A stretch of DNA of 64,000 bases from Halomonas sp. A11-A (GCF_003182195.1 NZ_QGTM01000006.1:62001-126000); one strand, 5' to 3'. Positions 20,305-29,345 are shown, counted from the stretch's first letter. Notes: generated by a model from the sequence alone, not told the origin. Made by a program: numbers and translations.

Positions 20305-20305
20305 C

Positions 20306-21397
20306 TCAGGGCGACGCCTGGATGGTATCGGCCGCCACCGGCACGACGCGCTCGCCCGCCGCCACCAGGCCGCCACCCAGGGTGATCAGGCGCACCCGCT
20401 CGGGCAGCCCCGCGACCCGGGCCTCGTCGGTGGCGGCGTCGACCAGCTCGACCGCCGTGCGCACCACCCGGTCGTCGTCATCCAGGTGCTTCACCGCCAG
20501 GCGGCCGTCGTCATCGAGCTCCAGCAGGGCAGGGGAGAGCCGGTGCACCCGCCGCTCGGGGAGGGTGATCACCAGGGTGGCGCTGGCGCCGGCGAGGCGG
20601 CGTCCCTCGGGGTTGGCCACCCGGGCCTCCACGCTGAAGGTGCGCGCCTCCTCCTCGGCGCGTCGTGCCACCAGGCTCACCTCGCCCTCGAGCCGCGAGC
20701 CGTCCAGCAGGCGCAGCGTCGCGGGGAGGCCGACCTCGAGGGCGTGGGCGTCGCGCTGGGGCACCCAGGCCCTGGCCACGAGATGGCGGTCATCCACCAG
20801 CTGGCCGAAGGCCTCGCCCACCTGGAGCAGCTCGCCGAGCTCCACGTCGAGGCGGTCGAGCACGCCGTCGAAGGGGGCGCTGGGGCGGGTGTCGTCGAGC
20901 TGGCGGCGCAGACTCGTCACCTCGGCGGCCGCCCGGGCGACGCCGCTCTGCAGGCGCAGGTAGTCGGTGTTGGCGATCAGCTCGCGGCGGCGCAGGTCAT
21001 CGGCGCCGGCCAGCTCGGCCCGGGCCAGGGCGAGCTCCGCCTCGGCCTGCTCGAGCCGGGCCGGCAGCTCGTCCCGGGCCAGCTGGATCAGCGCCGTGCC
21101 GGCCTCGACCCGCTCGCCCGCCGCCACCGGCAGGGCCTCGACGCGCCCGGCCTGGCGGGCGCGCAGGGTCAGTTCGCGGTCGGCTTCCAGATGCCCCTGC
21201 AGCACCAGCTGTGGGGCGTGGGCTTCGGCCTCGCGCTCCACGACCTCGACCCGGACGGCGGGCGGTGCCTCGGTCGGCTCGCTCTCGGGGGCGGTGTCCT
21301 GAAAGCGCTGCAGGTCGCCGAAGGCTAGCCAAATCCCCAGGGCGAGGGTGACGGCGATGGCCAGCAGCGGAGAGAGAGGCAGGCGACGGCGAGGCAT
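20306..21397 (-). CDS. RND periplasmic adaptor (membrane fusion protein)
   Basis: A 363-residue membrane fusion protein. It has an N-terminal hydrophobic anchor (residues about 7-25), then a lipoyl/barrel-sandwich half (ELTLRARQAGRVEALPVAAGERVEAGTALI), a helical hairpin (LEQAEAELALARAEL), and a beta-barrel half (SAPFDGVLDRLDVELGELLQ). It links the pump below to an outer-membrane channel. The ATG at 21397 (MPRRRLPLSP) was chosen; an in-frame ATG 24 bases further upstream is possible and neither has a strong ribosome site. Two-gene operon with the permease. Confidence 0.9.
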   Translation of the reverse strand: MPRRRLPLSPLLAIAVTLALGIWLAFGDLQRFQDTAPESEPTEAPPAVRVEVVEREAEAHAPQLVLQGHLEADRELTLRARQAGRVEALPVAAGERVEAGTALIQLARDELPARLEQAEAELALARAELAGADDLRRRELIANTDYLRLQSGVARAAAEVTSLRRQLDDTRPSAPFDGVLDRLDVELGELLQVGEAFGQLVDDRHLVARAWVPQRDAHALEVGLPATLRLLDGSRLEGEVSLVARRAEEEARTFSVEARVANPEGRRLAGASATLVITLPERRVHRLSPALLELDDDGRLAVKHLDDDDRVVRTAVELVDAATDEARVAGLPERVRLITLGGGLVAAGERVVPVAADTIQASP

Positions 21398-21460
21398 GCA
21401 GGGTGGTCCAGCAACGGGCATGAGGCGCCAGCATAGCACCGGCCCTCGTCCTACGTCGCA

Positions 21461-21489
21461 TTGAGTTTTGTGCGGCGCAGGCATACCAT
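21461..21489 (+). promoter_or_regulatory. Sigma-70 promoter of mdh
   Basis: TTGAGT at 21461-21466 and TACCAT at 21484-21489 are spaced 17 bases apart, leaving a leader of about 80 bases before mdh. It also lies in the gap with the divergent RND operon. Confidence 0.5.
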
Positions 21490-21577
21490 CTTGCCGGTTT
21501 GAATTGAGGCCCGACGGCTTGCCCGGCGGGTCCCTCCTCACGGCGACACCCCGTGCGTTGACAACCAAGGAGCCTCC

Positions 21578-22555
21578 ATGAAACAGCCCGTCCGTATTGC
21601 CATCACCGGCGCTGCCGGCCAGATCAGCTACTCCCTCGCCTTCCGCATCGCCTCCGGTGACATGCTGGGCAAGGACCAGCCGGTCATCCTGCAGCTGCTC
21701 GAGATCACCCCGGCCATGGAAGCCCTCAAGGGTGTGGTGATGGAGCTGAACGACTGCGCCTTCCCGCTGGTTCAGGACATCGTCGCCACCGACGACGCCA
21801 ACGTCGCCTTCAAGGATGCCGATTTCGCCCTGCTGGTGGGTGCGCGTCCGCGCGGCCCGGGCATGGAGCGCAAGGACCTGCTGGAAGCCAACGCCGCCAT
21901 CTTCTCGGTGCAGGGCAAGGCCCTGAACGACAACGCCAGCCGCGACGTCAAGGTGCTGGTGGTAGGCAACCCGGCCAACACCAACGCCCTGATCGCCTCC
22001 TGCAACGCGCCGGACCTGGACCCCAAGCAGTTCACCGCCATGACCCGCCTGGACCACAACCGCGCCCTGGCCCAGCTGGCCCAGAAGACCGGCAAGCACG
22101 TCACCGACGTCGAGGGCATGATCATCTGGGGCAACCACAGCGCCACCCAGTACCCCGACATCGCCCACTGCAAGGTGGCCGGCAAGCCTGCGGCCGAGCT
22201 GGTTGAGCGTGACTGGTACGAGAACACCTTCATTCCGGAGGTGCAGCAGCGCGGCGCGGCCATCATCAAGGCCCGCGGTGCCTCCTCCGCGGCCTCCGCG
22301 GCCTCTTCCGCCATCGACCACATGCGCGACTGGGCGCTGGGCACCAACGGCCAGATCGTCAGCATGGCGATCCCCTCCGACGGCAGCTATGGCGTCGAGC
22401 CGGGCATCATCTATTCCTACCCGGTCACCTGCGAAGGCGGCAAGTACGAGATCGTTCAGGGCCTCGCGCTGGACGACTTCAGCAAGCAGAAGATGAAGGT
22501 CACCGAAGACGAGCTGCGTGAAGAGCGCGCCGCCGTCGAGCATCTGCTGGGCTGA
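21578..22555 (+). CDS. mdh: Malate dehydrogenase, type 2 (NAD-dependent)
   Basis: A 325-residue malate dehydrogenase of the LDH/MDH superfamily type 2, interconverting malate and oxaloacetate in the TCA cycle. The Rossmann glycine motif [10 protein letters not shown] is at residues 10-19, substrate arginines lie in [14 protein letters not shown], and the catalytic histidine is in [13 protein letters not shown]. The ATG is preceded by AAGGAGCC. Length fits type 2 rather than the shorter E. coli type. A terminator follows, embedded between two heptamer arrays. Confidence 0.96.
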   Translation: MKQPVRIAITGAAGQISYSLAFRIASGDMLGKDQPVILQLLEITPAMEALKGVVMELNDCAFPLVQDIVATDDANVAFKDADFALLVGARPRGPGMERKDLLEANAAIFSVQGKALNDNASRDVKVLVVGNPANTNALIASCNAPDLDPKQFTAMTRLDHNRALAQLAQKTGKHVTDVEGMIIWGNHSATQYPDIAHCKVAGKPAAELVERDWYENTFIPEVQQRGAAIIKARGASSAASAASSAIDHMRDWALGTNGQIVSMAIPSDGSYGVEPGIIYSYPVTCEGGKYEIVQGLALDDFSKQKMKVTEDELREERAAVEHLLG

Positions 22556-22590
22556 TCCTAAGCGCCAAGCTGCAAGGTCCAAGCGACAAG
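22556..22590. repeat. Degenerate heptanucleotide array after mdh
   Basis: Right after the mdh TGA, five 7-bp units follow in phase: TCCTAAG, CGCCAAG, CTGCAAG, GTCCAAG, CGACAAG (consensus NNNNAAG). The third equals the unit of the perfect array on the far side of the terminator, but in the opposite orientation. Confidence 0.7.
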
Positions 22591-22595
22591 AAAAC

Positions 22596-22624
22596 CCCGC
22601 AAGCTCAGGCTTGCGGGTTTTTTT
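22596..22624 (+). terminator. Intrinsic terminator after mdh
   Basis: CCCGCAAGC and GCTTGCGGG form a perfect 9-bp stem with a 4-base loop (TCAG), followed by seven T residues and preceded by AAAAC. It is a strong terminator for mdh and, with the upstream A run, may also work for the convergent HAD gene. Confidence 0.85.
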
Positions 22625-22641
22625 ACAGAATTCATACTGGT

Positions 22642-22735
22642 GCTTGCAGCTTGCAGCTTGCAGCTTGCAGCTTGCAGCTTGCAGCTTGCAGCTTGCAGCT
22701 TGCAGCTTGCAGCTTGCAGCTTGCAGCTTGCAGCT
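22642..22735. repeat. Perfect heptanucleotide tandem array, 13 copies
   Basis: On the minus strand, 13 identical CTGCAAG units begin immediately after the TAG stop of the HAD phosphatase gene; on the plus strand they read GCTTGCA. There are no mismatches. The copy number is probably variable by replication slippage. It has no spacers and is not a CRISPR. It lies inverted relative to the degenerate array after mdh, with the terminator between them. Confidence 0.95.
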
Positions 22736-23390
22736 AGTCCCTCAGGCTGATGATCCGCCAGCCGCGGGCCTCGGCCACCTCGCGCAGGGTGGGGTCGGGG
22801 TCCACCGCCACCGGGTGGTCGACCTTCTCCAGCAGCGCCAGATCGTTGTGGGAGTCGCTGTAGAACCAGGCGTCGTCCAGGGTCAGGTCCTTGTCGGCCA
22901 GCCACTCCTCCAGACGCACCACCTTGCCCTCGCGGTAGCTGGGGGTGCCCTTCACGCGGCCGGTGTAGCGGCCGTCGACGATCTCGGGCTCCACGGCGAT
23001 CAGGTCGTCCACACCCAGCCGCTCGGCGATGGGGCCGGTGATGAAGCGGTTGGTGGCGGTGATGATCAGCAGGGTGTCGCCGCGGGAGCGGTGGCGGGCC
23101 AGCAGCTCCTCGCCCTTGGGCAGGATATGCGGCTCGATCTTGCTGGCCATGAACTGCTGGTGCCAGGCGGCGAGCTGTTCGGGGCTGTTCTCGGCCAGCG
23201 GCTTCAGCGCCACCGCGAGGAAGGCGAGGATATCCAGGGTGCCCGCCTCGTAGGCGGCCATGTGCTGGTCGTTGGCTTCGCGGTAGGCCACCGGGTCCAC
23301 GGCGCCCTGCTCGAGCAGGAATTCCCCCCAGGCGTGATCGCTGTCGGTCGACAGCAGGGTGTTGTCCAGGTCGAAGATGGCCAGGCTCAC
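22734..23390 (-). CDS. HAD-IB phosphatase (SerB-like fold)
   Basis: A 218-residue HAD subfamily IB hydrolase. Motif I is [13 protein letters not shown] with both aspartates, motif II lies in [10 protein letters not shown], the conserved Lys in [11 protein letters not shown], and motif III in [11 protein letters not shown]. It lacks the N-terminal domain of true SerB, so phosphoserine phosphatase is not assumed. In Pseudomonas the homologue beside rppH-ptsP has, as I recall, been reported to be a histidinol-phosphate phosphatase; that is the best guess here but is not visible in the sequence. It diverges from rppH. Its stop codon abuts a 13-copy heptamer array. Confidence 0.85.
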   Translation of the reverse strand: MSLAIFDLDNTLLSTDSDHAWGEFLLEQGAVDPVAYREANDQHMAAYEAGTLDILAFLAVALKPLAENSPEQLAAWHQQFMASKIEPHILPKGEELLARHRSRGDTLLIITATNRFITGPIAERLGVDDLIAVEPEIVDGRYTGRVKGTPSYREGKVVRLEEWLADKDLTLDDAWFYSDSHNDLALLEKVDHPVAVDPDPTLREVAEARGWRIISLRD

Positions 23391-23506
23391 GATGACTCCC
23401 TTGGGCAGGTGGCAGAGGGTTGACGGTCAGGGTCGAAAGCCCGCGATTATCGCAGAACCCGCTGCCGGCTGCGAGCCGCGCCGGTGCGCTTCGTCCGCAA
23501 GGCGTA

Positions 23507-23536
23507 TTGATGCGCTTCGTGGCCCTGTGGAAGAAT
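23507..23536 (+). promoter_or_regulatory. Possible sigma-70 promoter of rppH-ptsP
   Basis: TTGATG at 23507-23512 and AAGAAT at 23531-23536 are 18 bases apart. They lie about 50 bases before the rppH start in the divergent gap with the HAD gene, immediately ahead of a 17-bp repeat. The spacing is acceptable and the -10 weak. Confidence 0.4.
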
Positions 23537-23541
23537 GGGTG

Positions 23542-23574
23542 CAATTCTGGTTTCAACTCAATTCTGGTTTCAAC
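23542..23574. repeat. Two direct copies of a 16-bp sequence in the rppH leader
   Basis: CAATTCTGGTTTCAAC occurs twice without mismatch, separated by one T, giving a 17-bp period. It lies between the predicted rppH promoter and its ribosome site (AAGGTG). It may be a recent duplication or a double binding site. Confidence 0.85.
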
Positions 23575-23586
23575 AAGGTGAAGTCC

Positions 23587-24078
23587 GTGATCGACGCTGA
23601 CGGCTTTCGCCCCAACGTTGGCATCATCATCGCCAACGATCAGGGGCAGCTGCTCTGGGCGCGTCGGGTAGGGCAGAACGCGTGGCAGTTTCCCCAGGGA
23701 GGCATCAAGGCGAACGAGACACCGAAAGAGGCACTGTTTCGCGAACTCTACGAGGAGATCGGCCTGAACGCCGACGACGTCGAGATCCTTGCCTGCACCC
23801 GGGGTTGGCTCCGCTATCGCCTTCCGCGACGCATGATTCGTACCCATTCGAGGCCGGTCTGCATCGGCCAGAAACAGAAGTGGTTCCTGCTGAGGATCCG
23901 CTGTCAGGAGAGCCGGATCTGCATGGATGGCACCGCCTCGCCGGAGTTCGACGGCTGGCGCTGGGTCAGCTACTGGTATCCGCTGGGCCAGGTGGTGCCC
24001 TTCAAGCGTGAGGTCTACCGCCGCGCCCTCAGGGAGCTCTCGCCCAGTGTCCAGCGCCTGGCCCTGGGCTTCGGCTGA
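23587..24078 (+). CDS. rppH: RNA pyrophosphohydrolase RppH
   Basis: A 163-residue Nudix enzyme that removes pyrophosphate from mRNA 5' ends and so opens them to RNase E decay. The N-terminus [17 protein letters not shown] and [15 protein letters not shown] are diagnostic, and the Nudix box GIKANE...RELYEEIGL is complete. The start is a GTG preceded by AAGGTG; upstream in-frame ATGs would add unrelated residues. ptsP follows on the same strand, and the HAD gene diverges, the arrangement I recall from Pseudomonas. Confidence 0.95.
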   Translation: MIDADGFRPNVGIIIANDQGQLLWARRVGQNAWQFPQGGIKANETPKEALFRELYEEIGLNADDVEILACTRGWLRYRLPRRMIRTHSRPVCIGQKQKWFLLRIRCQESRICMDGTASPEFDGWRWVSYWYPLGQVVPFKREVYRRALRELSPSVQRLALGFG

Positions 24079-24196
24079 CGAGGTCCCCGGCCGTACAGCG
24101 GCCGGATAGAGGAACCCCGCCCCGGTGAGGCAGTCTCAGGGGCGGGAGTCTGCTCCCGCCTCCCTACCCACGACAACAATGGAAGACGGCACGCCC

Positions 24197-26455
24197 ATGC
24201 TCGAGGTCCTGCGCCGCATCACACAGGAAGTTACCGGGGCCCGCAGCCTGGAGGCGGCGCTTGCCACCATGGTGCGGCGTATCCGCAAGGCCATGGAGGC
24301 CGATGTGTGCTCCTTCTATCTCTTCGACGAGGAGATCGAGCAGCTGGTGCTGATGGAGACCATCGGCCTGCGCACCCAGGCGGTCGGGCATGTGGCCCTA
24401 CCGGTGGGCGAGGGCCTGGTGGGGCTGGTGGCCAGCCGCGGGGAGCCCCTCAACCTCGAGGACGCCCAGGCTCATCCCCAGTTCCGCTACTTCGAATCCA
24501 CCGGCGAGGAGCGCTACTCCAGCTTCCTCGGCGTACCCATCATCCACCAGCGCCGCATGCTCGGCGTGCTGGTGGTGCAGCAGGCCGAGAAGCGCCGCTA
24601 CGGCGAGGAGGACGAGGCCTTCCTGGTCACCATGGCGGCCCAGCTCGCAGGCGTGCTGGCCCATGCCCTGGCTACCGGCAACCTCACCCGGCCAAGCCTG
24701 GCGGGGCAGGTGCAGTTCAAGGGGGTGGCCGGCGCCCCGGGCATGAGCATCGGCGAGGCGGTGGTGATCGCCCCACCCGCCGACCTCGACAGCGTGCCGG
24801 ACCTGATTCCCACCGACGTCGAGTACGAGATCGCCCGTCTCAAGGAGGCGATCGGCCGCGTGCGCGAGGAGCTGCGCGCCGCCGCCGAGCGCCTGGCCAA
24901 CCGCGTCTCGGCCCAGGAGCTGGCGCTGTTCGAGGTCTACCAGCAGATGCTCAGCGAGGCGGCGCTCTCCCAGGAGGTGGAAAAGCGCATCCGCGAGGGG
25001 CAGTGGGCGCCCGGGGCGCTGGCCGACGTGGTCAAGCGCCACGTGCAGTACCTGGAGCGGGTCGGCGACGACTACCTGCGCGAGCGCGCCGCCGACGTGC
25101 GTGACCTGGGGCGCCGCGTGCTGGCGCACCTGCAGGAGGAGACCCCCCAGACCCCGGAGGTCTTCCCCGACAGCACCATCCTGGTGGGCGACGAGCTCAG
25201 CGTGGCGATGCTCGGCGAGGTGCCCCGCGATAAGCTCGCCGGGCTGGTCTCGGTGCGCGGCTCCAGTACCTCCCACGTGGCGATCATCGCCCGGGCCATG
25301 GGCATCCCCACGGTGCTCGGCATGGTCGACCTGCCGCTTCCGCGGCTCTCCGGCGCGCGGGTGATCCTCGATGGCCACCGGGGGCGGCTCTTCGTGCGCC
25401 CGGGCGAGGAGCTGCTCACCCACTATCGGGGCCTGATCGCCGAGGAGCAGGCGCTGACCGAGGTGCTCGAGCACGAGCAGGACCTGCCCAGCCGCACCCC
25501 GGACGGCCACGACATGCCGCTGATGGTCAACACCGGCCTGGTGGTGGACGCGGTGGCCCAGCTCAAGCGCCGCATCAGCGGGGTGGGGCTCTACCGCACC
25601 GAGGTGCCCTTCATGGTCACCGAGCGTTTCCCCGGCGAGCAGGAGCAGACCCGGCTCTACCGCGACCAGCTGGAGAGCTTCGCCCCGCTGCCGGTGGTGA
25701 TGCGCACCCTGGATATCGGCGGCGACAAGGACCTGCCCTACTTCCCCATCGAGGAGGCCAACCCCTTCCTCGGCTGGCGCGGGATTCGCGTCACCCTCGA
25801 CCACCCCGAGGTGCTGATGGTGCAGCTGCGTGCCATGCTGCGCGCCTCTCAGGGGCTCGACAACCTCCAGGTGTTGCTGCCCATGGTGACCAACGTCGAC
25901 GAGGTCGACGATGCCCTCAAGCTGCTCGATCGCGCCATCGTCGAGCTGGGCGAGGAGGGTGTCTCAGTGCCGCGGCCCAAGGTGGGGGTGATGATCGAGG
26001 TGCCGGCGACCCTCTACCAGCTCGACGCCCTGGCCCGGCGCGCCGACTTCTTCTCGGTGGGCAGCAACGACCTGACCCAGTACCTGCTGGCGGTGGACCG
26101 CAACAACCCGCGGGTCGCCGAGCTCTACGATGCCTGCCACCCGGCGGTGCTCTCCGCCATGGCCGGCCTGGCCCGCGAGGCGAAACGCCTGGATCGGCCG
26201 ATCTCGGTGTGCGGCGAGCTGGCCGGCGACCCCGCCGGCGCCCTGCTGCTGATGGGCATGGGCTTCGATGCCCTCTCCATGAACGCTCCCAGCCTGCCCC
26301 GTGTGCGCGCCGCCATCCGCCGCGTGCCGCTGCAAGGCGCCCGCGACCTGGTGGAGGAGACCCTGCGCCTCGACACCCCCGGCGAGGTGCGCCACCACCT
26401 GGCCGAGCGCCTGGGCGGCTGGGAACTTGGCCACCTGCTGCCGCCGCGGGATTGA
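24197..26455 (+). CDS. ptsP: PtsP, GAF-domain PTS enzyme I (nitrogen PTS)
   Basis: A 752-residue Enzyme I-Ntr, the first phosphotransferase of the nitrogen PTS, passing phosphate from PEP to NPr. It has a GAF sensor at residues about 15-165 (VCSFYLFDEE), an N-terminal EI domain with the phosphorylated histidine in GSSTSHVAIIARAMG near residue 359, and a PEP-binding TIM barrel with RTLDIGGDKDLPYF, DFFSVGSNDLTQY and the catalytic Cys in SVCGELAGD. The ATG reading MLEVLRRITQEV matches Pseudomonas PtsP; an in-frame ATG 18 bases upstream is an alternative. It probably forms an operon with rppH. Confidence 0.95.
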   Translation: MLEVLRRITQEVTGARSLEAALATMVRRIRKAMEADVCSFYLFDEEIEQLVLMETIGLRTQAVGHVALPVGEGLVGLVASRGEPLNLEDAQAHPQFRYFESTGEERYSSFLGVPIIHQRRMLGVLVVQQAEKRRYGEEDEAFLVTMAAQLAGVLAHALATGNLTRPSLAGQVQFKGVAGAPGMSIGEAVVIAPPADLDSVPDLIPTDVEYEIARLKEAIGRVREELRAAAERLANRVSAQELALFEVYQQMLSEAALSQEVEKRIREGQWAPGALADVVKRHVQYLERVGDDYLRERAADVRDLGRRVLAHLQEETPQTPEVFPDSTILVGDELSVAMLGEVPRDKLAGLVSVRGSSTSHVAIIARAMGIPTVLGMVDLPLPRLSGARVILDGHRGRLFVRPGEELLTHYRGLIAEEQALTEVLEHEQDLPSRTPDGHDMPLMVNTGLVVDAVAQLKRRISGVGLYRTEVPFMVTERFPGEQEQTRLYRDQLESFAPLPVVMRTLDIGGDKDLPYFPIEEANPFLGWRGIRVTLDHPEVLMVQLRAMLRASQGLDNLQVLLPMVTNVDEVDDALKLLDRAIVELGEEGVSVPRPKVGVMIEVPATLYQLDALARRADFFSVGSNDLTQYLLAVDRNNPRVAELYDACHPAVLSAMAGLAREAKRLDRPISVCGELAGDPAGALLLMGMGFDALSMNAPSLPRVRAAIRRVPLQGARDLVEETLRLDTPGEVRHHLAERLGGWELGHLLPPRD

Positions 26456-26526
26456 GGCGTCTGCGCCCCGCAGGCGCCCAATGACCTCTGTGATGACTGG
26501 ATAATTCCCGAGGCTCGAGGCTACTG

Positions 26527-26568
26527 GTGGGAGCTGGGCTTTGCCCGGCGAATGGCGGCGAAGCCGCC
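26527..26568. repeat. REP-like palindromic element
   Basis: Starts GTGGGAGCTGGGCTTTGCCC and continues GGCGAATGGCGGCGAAGCCGCC, forming two adjacent hairpins. It resembles the GTGGGAGC-headed REP elements of pseudomonads. It lies in the ptsP-NRDE gap beside the NRDE stop. Two relatives of it occur inside the FinO/ProQ-domain gene. Confidence 0.75.
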
Positions 26569-26581
26569 CCGGCGGTGTTGC

Positions 26582-27358
26582 CTAGCGGTGTAAACCCACC
26601 AGCCGCTCCACGCTCTCCCCTAGCGCCACGCCATGCGGCCCGAAGCGCCGCTCACCGATCTCGATGCGCCCGCTGGCATGCCAGCTCAGCCAGGTCATGG
26701 CGCGGGTGCCGTAGCGCTCGCCGACGATGAAGGGGGAGGAGAGCATCCGTTCCATCTCCAGGCCCACGCCGGTCTCCGGCAGCTGATCGTCATCGGCGGG
26801 GTGGCGGTCGCCCATGGCCGCCAGGGCATCCTCGGGCCAGCGGCCGTGGCGCAGGCTGGCGCCGAGCCCCTGGCGCACGCTGATCAGCTTGGGCCACGGG
26901 GTGTTGAGGCTGGCGTTGGAGAGCCCGTGCAGGCCCGGGGCGATCTCGCCCAGGTGGATGCCGTCCAGGCCGCGGTGCAGGTGCCACAGGCGCTCCCCGT
27001 CACCGGCCAGCAGGTTGAAGCCGGCGAAGCGGCTGGCCTCGCCGCCGGCGAGGCGGTCGAGCCAGGCGGGAAGGTCGGCGCAGGTGAGGGCGTCGCGCAC
27101 CAGGTCGCCGCGGCTGGGCGCGTCGCCTGCCACCTTCAGGCGCGGGTCTCGCACATTGGTCACCGCCGCGAAGCGCCCGCGGCGGTGGACCGCCAGCCAG
27201 CTGCCGCCGGCCTCCAGGTCGCGGCCGCCGACGATGGCGGGGGCATCCGCCCAGCGGGCGAGGGGGGCGGCGGGGCGGGCGTGGAACTCGTCGCGGTTGG
27301 CGACCAGCCGCAGCGGCCACGCGCTGCCCGGACGGTGGTCGAAGGCAATCAGGCACAT
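26582..27358 (-). CDS. NRDE (TANGO2-like) family protein
   Basis: A 258-residue member of the NRDE/TANGO2 family. The N-terminal MCLIAF, with the Cys at position 2, and ANRDEFHARPAAPLARW are the family signature; the Cys-2 start resembles N-terminal nucleophile hydrolases, but no activity is established. Further family text includes FAAVTNVRDP, GFNLLAGD and GLSNASLNTPWPK. Animal homologues affect secretion and lipid or heme handling; a bacterial role is unknown. It converges on ptsP and diverges from the receiver-domain gene. Confidence 0.88.
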   Translation of the reverse strand: MCLIAFDHRPGSAWPLRLVANRDEFHARPAAPLARWADAPAIVGGRDLEAGGSWLAVHRRGRFAAVTNVRDPRLKVAGDAPSRGDLVRDALTCADLPAWLDRLAGGEASRFAGFNLLAGDGERLWHLHRGLDGIHLGEIAPGLHGLSNASLNTPWPKLISVRQGLGASLRHGRWPEDALAAMGDRHPADDDQLPETGVGLEMERMLSSPFIVGERYGTRAMTWLSWHASGRIEIGERRFGPHGVALGESVERLVGLHR

Positions 27359-27485
27359 CCCACCAGCTTAGCGGCTCCCGCAGGGCGCGGGAAGCGTTGA
27401 GCCGGCCACCCGGGTGGGCGCCATGACAGCCGGCCGCCCCCGGCGTACACTCGTCCGTCAATCTCGTGACAAGCCAGGGATGACA

Positions 27486-28496
27486 ATGCGAGTCGACAAG
27501 TGTCGCCCATGTCGGCGGCTTCCCCCCTACCTTCGCCTGGTGCTGCTGCTTCAGCTCGGCCTGCTGCTGGCGGGGCTGGCGCTGCTGCTGACAAGCGCAC
27601 CCGGTGCCTGGCTGGCAGTGCTGCTGCTTGCCTCGACGCTCAACCTCGCCGCGGTGGCGGCCGGGTGCCTGCGCGAGCCTTCCCGCCATGCCGAGCCCGC
27701 GGCCGGCGCCCCGGCTCCCCTGACCCCTCCGCAGGCGGCACCTTCGGTGGAGCTTGTTGCCGCCGGCGAGGAGCAGCTTCGCCGCCGCCTGCAGACCCTG
27801 GAAGACGACCTGGCGCGTCGCGAGCAGCGCCTGGAGCGCCTGGCGGCGGGGCGCGATCGCGCCCGCGAGGAGTCGCGGCTCAAGTCCGACTACCTGACCC
27901 TGCTGGGCCGCGAGCTCCAGCCGCTGAAGGCCCGCCTGGATGCACTGCTGATGCCCCAGGGCGAGCAGCCCCCGGGCGGCCCGCCGCGCCGCGCCCTGGA
28001 GGAGCTGCGCGACAGGCTCGGCGATCTCGCGGTGCTGCTCGAGGATATCGCCGGCGAGGAGCCGGCCGCCACCGAAGCCTCGCCCGCCCACCGGGAGAGC
28101 CGGGTGCTGATCGTCGACGATGGCCCCGTCAACCTGATGCTGGCGCGCCAGGTGCTGGAGCGGGAGGGGCTCGTGGTGCGCACCGCCACCAGCGGCGCCG
28201 AGGCGCTGGCCAGCCTGGAGCAGCTCCCCTTCGACCTGGTGCTGATGGATATCTTCATGCCCGGCATGGACGGCATGGAGACCAGCCGCCGCTGGCGTGA
28301 CGTCGAGGCCGCCCACTACCCCGATCACCGCAGCGTGCTGGTGGCGCTGACCGCCAACGCCAGCGTCGAGGATCGCCAGCGCTTCGCCGCGGCGGGCCTG
28401 GACGACTACCTGGCCAAGCCCTATCGCCCCCAGGAGCTGATCGCGCTGGTCAGGCGCTGGCTGCCGGCCCGCCCCGACGCCCTCGATACCCCCTGA
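27486..28496 (+). CDS. Membrane-anchored receiver protein with degenerate HisKA segment
   Basis: A 336-residue protein. Two transmembrane helices (about 16-36 and 40-62) are followed by a coiled coil (95-135), a segment [15 protein letters not shown] at 133-147 that looks like a HisKA dimerisation box with the phospho-His replaced by Arg, and a receiver domain at 205-328. The receiver keeps D211, D212, the phospho-acceptor D255 ([11 protein letters not shown]), T289 and K311. No HATPase domain is present. It therefore resembles a hybrid sensor kinase that lost its kinase core. The ATG at 27486 has AGGG upstream; one at 27480 is possible. Input and output are unknown. Confidence 0.8.
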   Translation: MRVDKCRPCRRLPPYLRLVLLLQLGLLLAGLALLLTSAPGAWLAVLLLASTLNLAAVAAGCLREPSRHAEPAAGAPAPLTPPQAAPSVELVAAGEEQLRRRLQTLEDDLARREQRLERLAAGRDRAREESRLKSDYLTLLGRELQPLKARLDALLMPQGEQPPGGPPRRALEELRDRLGDLAVLLEDIAGEEPAATEASPAHRESRVLIVDDGPVNLMLARQVLEREGLVVRTATSGAEALASLEQLPFDLVLMDIFMPGMDGMETSRRWRDVEAAHYPDHRSVLVALTANASVEDRQRFAAAGLDDYLAKPYRPQELIALVRRWLPARPDALDTP

Positions 28497-28521
28497 TCCC
28501 GTTTCCTCTCAAGGAGTCCCG

Positions 28522-29310
28522 ATGCTCGACTACCCCGATATCGATCCCGTGGCCATCTCCCTCGGCCCCTTCCAGGTGCACTGGTATGGCCTGATGTACG
28601 TGGTGGGCTTCGTCGCCGCCTGGTGGCTCGGCCGTCGCCGCGCCGCGCGCGTCGGCCTGACCCACGACGACATCGGCGATCTGCTCTTCTATGCCGCCAT
28701 CGGCGTGGTGGTGGGCGGGCGCCTGGGCTATGCGCTCTTCTACGGCATGGGCCAGTGGTTCAGCGATCCGCTGTGGATCTTCCGGGTCTGGGACGGCGGC
28801 ATGAGCTTCCACGGCGGCCTGGCCGGCGTGCTGCTCGCCAGCTGGTGGTTCGCCAGGAAGAAGGGCCTGGCCTACTTCACCCTCACCGACTTCGTCGCCC
28901 CCCTGGTGCCCATCGGCCTGGGCGCCGGGCGCATCGGCAACTTCATCAATCGCGAGCTGCCGGGCCGCGTCACCGAGCTGCCCTGGGGCATGCCGTTCCC
29001 GGGCCTGGGGCCCGAGCCGCGCCACCCCTCGGCGCTCTACGAGGCGGTGCTGGAAGGGGCGGTGCTCTTCGTGGTGCTGTGGTTCGTCTCCGCGAAGCCC
29101 CGCGCCCGCGGCCTGATCTCCGGCCTCTTCCTGACCCTCTACGGGGTGTTCCGCTTCGCGGTGGAGTTCGTGCGCCTGCCCGATGCCCATATCGGCTTCA
29201 TCGCCTTCGGCTGGGTGACCATGGGCATGTTGCTGACCCTGCCGATGATCGTCGCCGGCCTGGCGTTGATCGCCTGGTCGCGGAATCAGCCGGTGGATGC
29301 AAAAGTATGA
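28522..29310 (+). CDS. lgt: Prolipoprotein diacylglyceryl transferase
   Basis: A 262-residue inner-membrane enzyme that attaches diacylglycerol from phosphatidylglycerol to the lipobox Cys of prolipoproteins. About seven hydrophobic helices are visible. Family motifs are MSFHGGL and the signature [13 protein letters not shown]. The ATG follows AAGGAG. The lgt-thyA order of Pseudomonas is kept here, but an MNT/HEPN pair lies between them. A heptamer array starts at the stop codon. Confidence 0.96.
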   Translation: MLDYPDIDPVAISLGPFQVHWYGLMYVVGFVAAWWLGRRRAARVGLTHDDIGDLLFYAAIGVVVGGRLGYALFYGMGQWFSDPLWIFRVWDGGMSFHGGLAGVLLASWWFARKKGLAYFTLTDFVAPLVPIGLGAGRIGNFINRELPGRVTELPWGMPFPGLGPEPRHPSALYEAVLEGAVLFVVLWFVSAKPRARGLISGLFLTLYGVFRFAVEFVRLPDAHIGFIAFGWVTMGMLLTLPMIVAGLALIAWSRNQPVDAKV

Positions 29311-29345
29311 GTGGTGAGTGGTGAGTGGTGAATCGTGAGTGATGC
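29311..29345. repeat. Heptanucleotide array after lgt
   Basis: Three identical GTGGTGA units, then ATCGTGA and GTGATGC, begin directly after the lgt TGA. The preceding bases AGTATGA, which include the stop, resemble a further unit. The array fills half of the gap before the MNT gene. Confidence 0.85.

Noticed and set aside
17938..20385. 815-codon frame on the plus strand opposite the RND permease
   Set aside because: It mirrors the permease codons and is low-complexity (His, Gln, Gly, Arg). The permease has full family similarity.
22642..22735. Possible CRISPR array
   Set aside because: The 7-bp units are directly adjacent with no spacers, and no cas gene is near.
22734..23390. Annotation of the HAD gene as serB
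   Set aside because: It lacks the N-terminal domain of SerB, and its rppH-ptsP neighbourhood points to another phosphatase.
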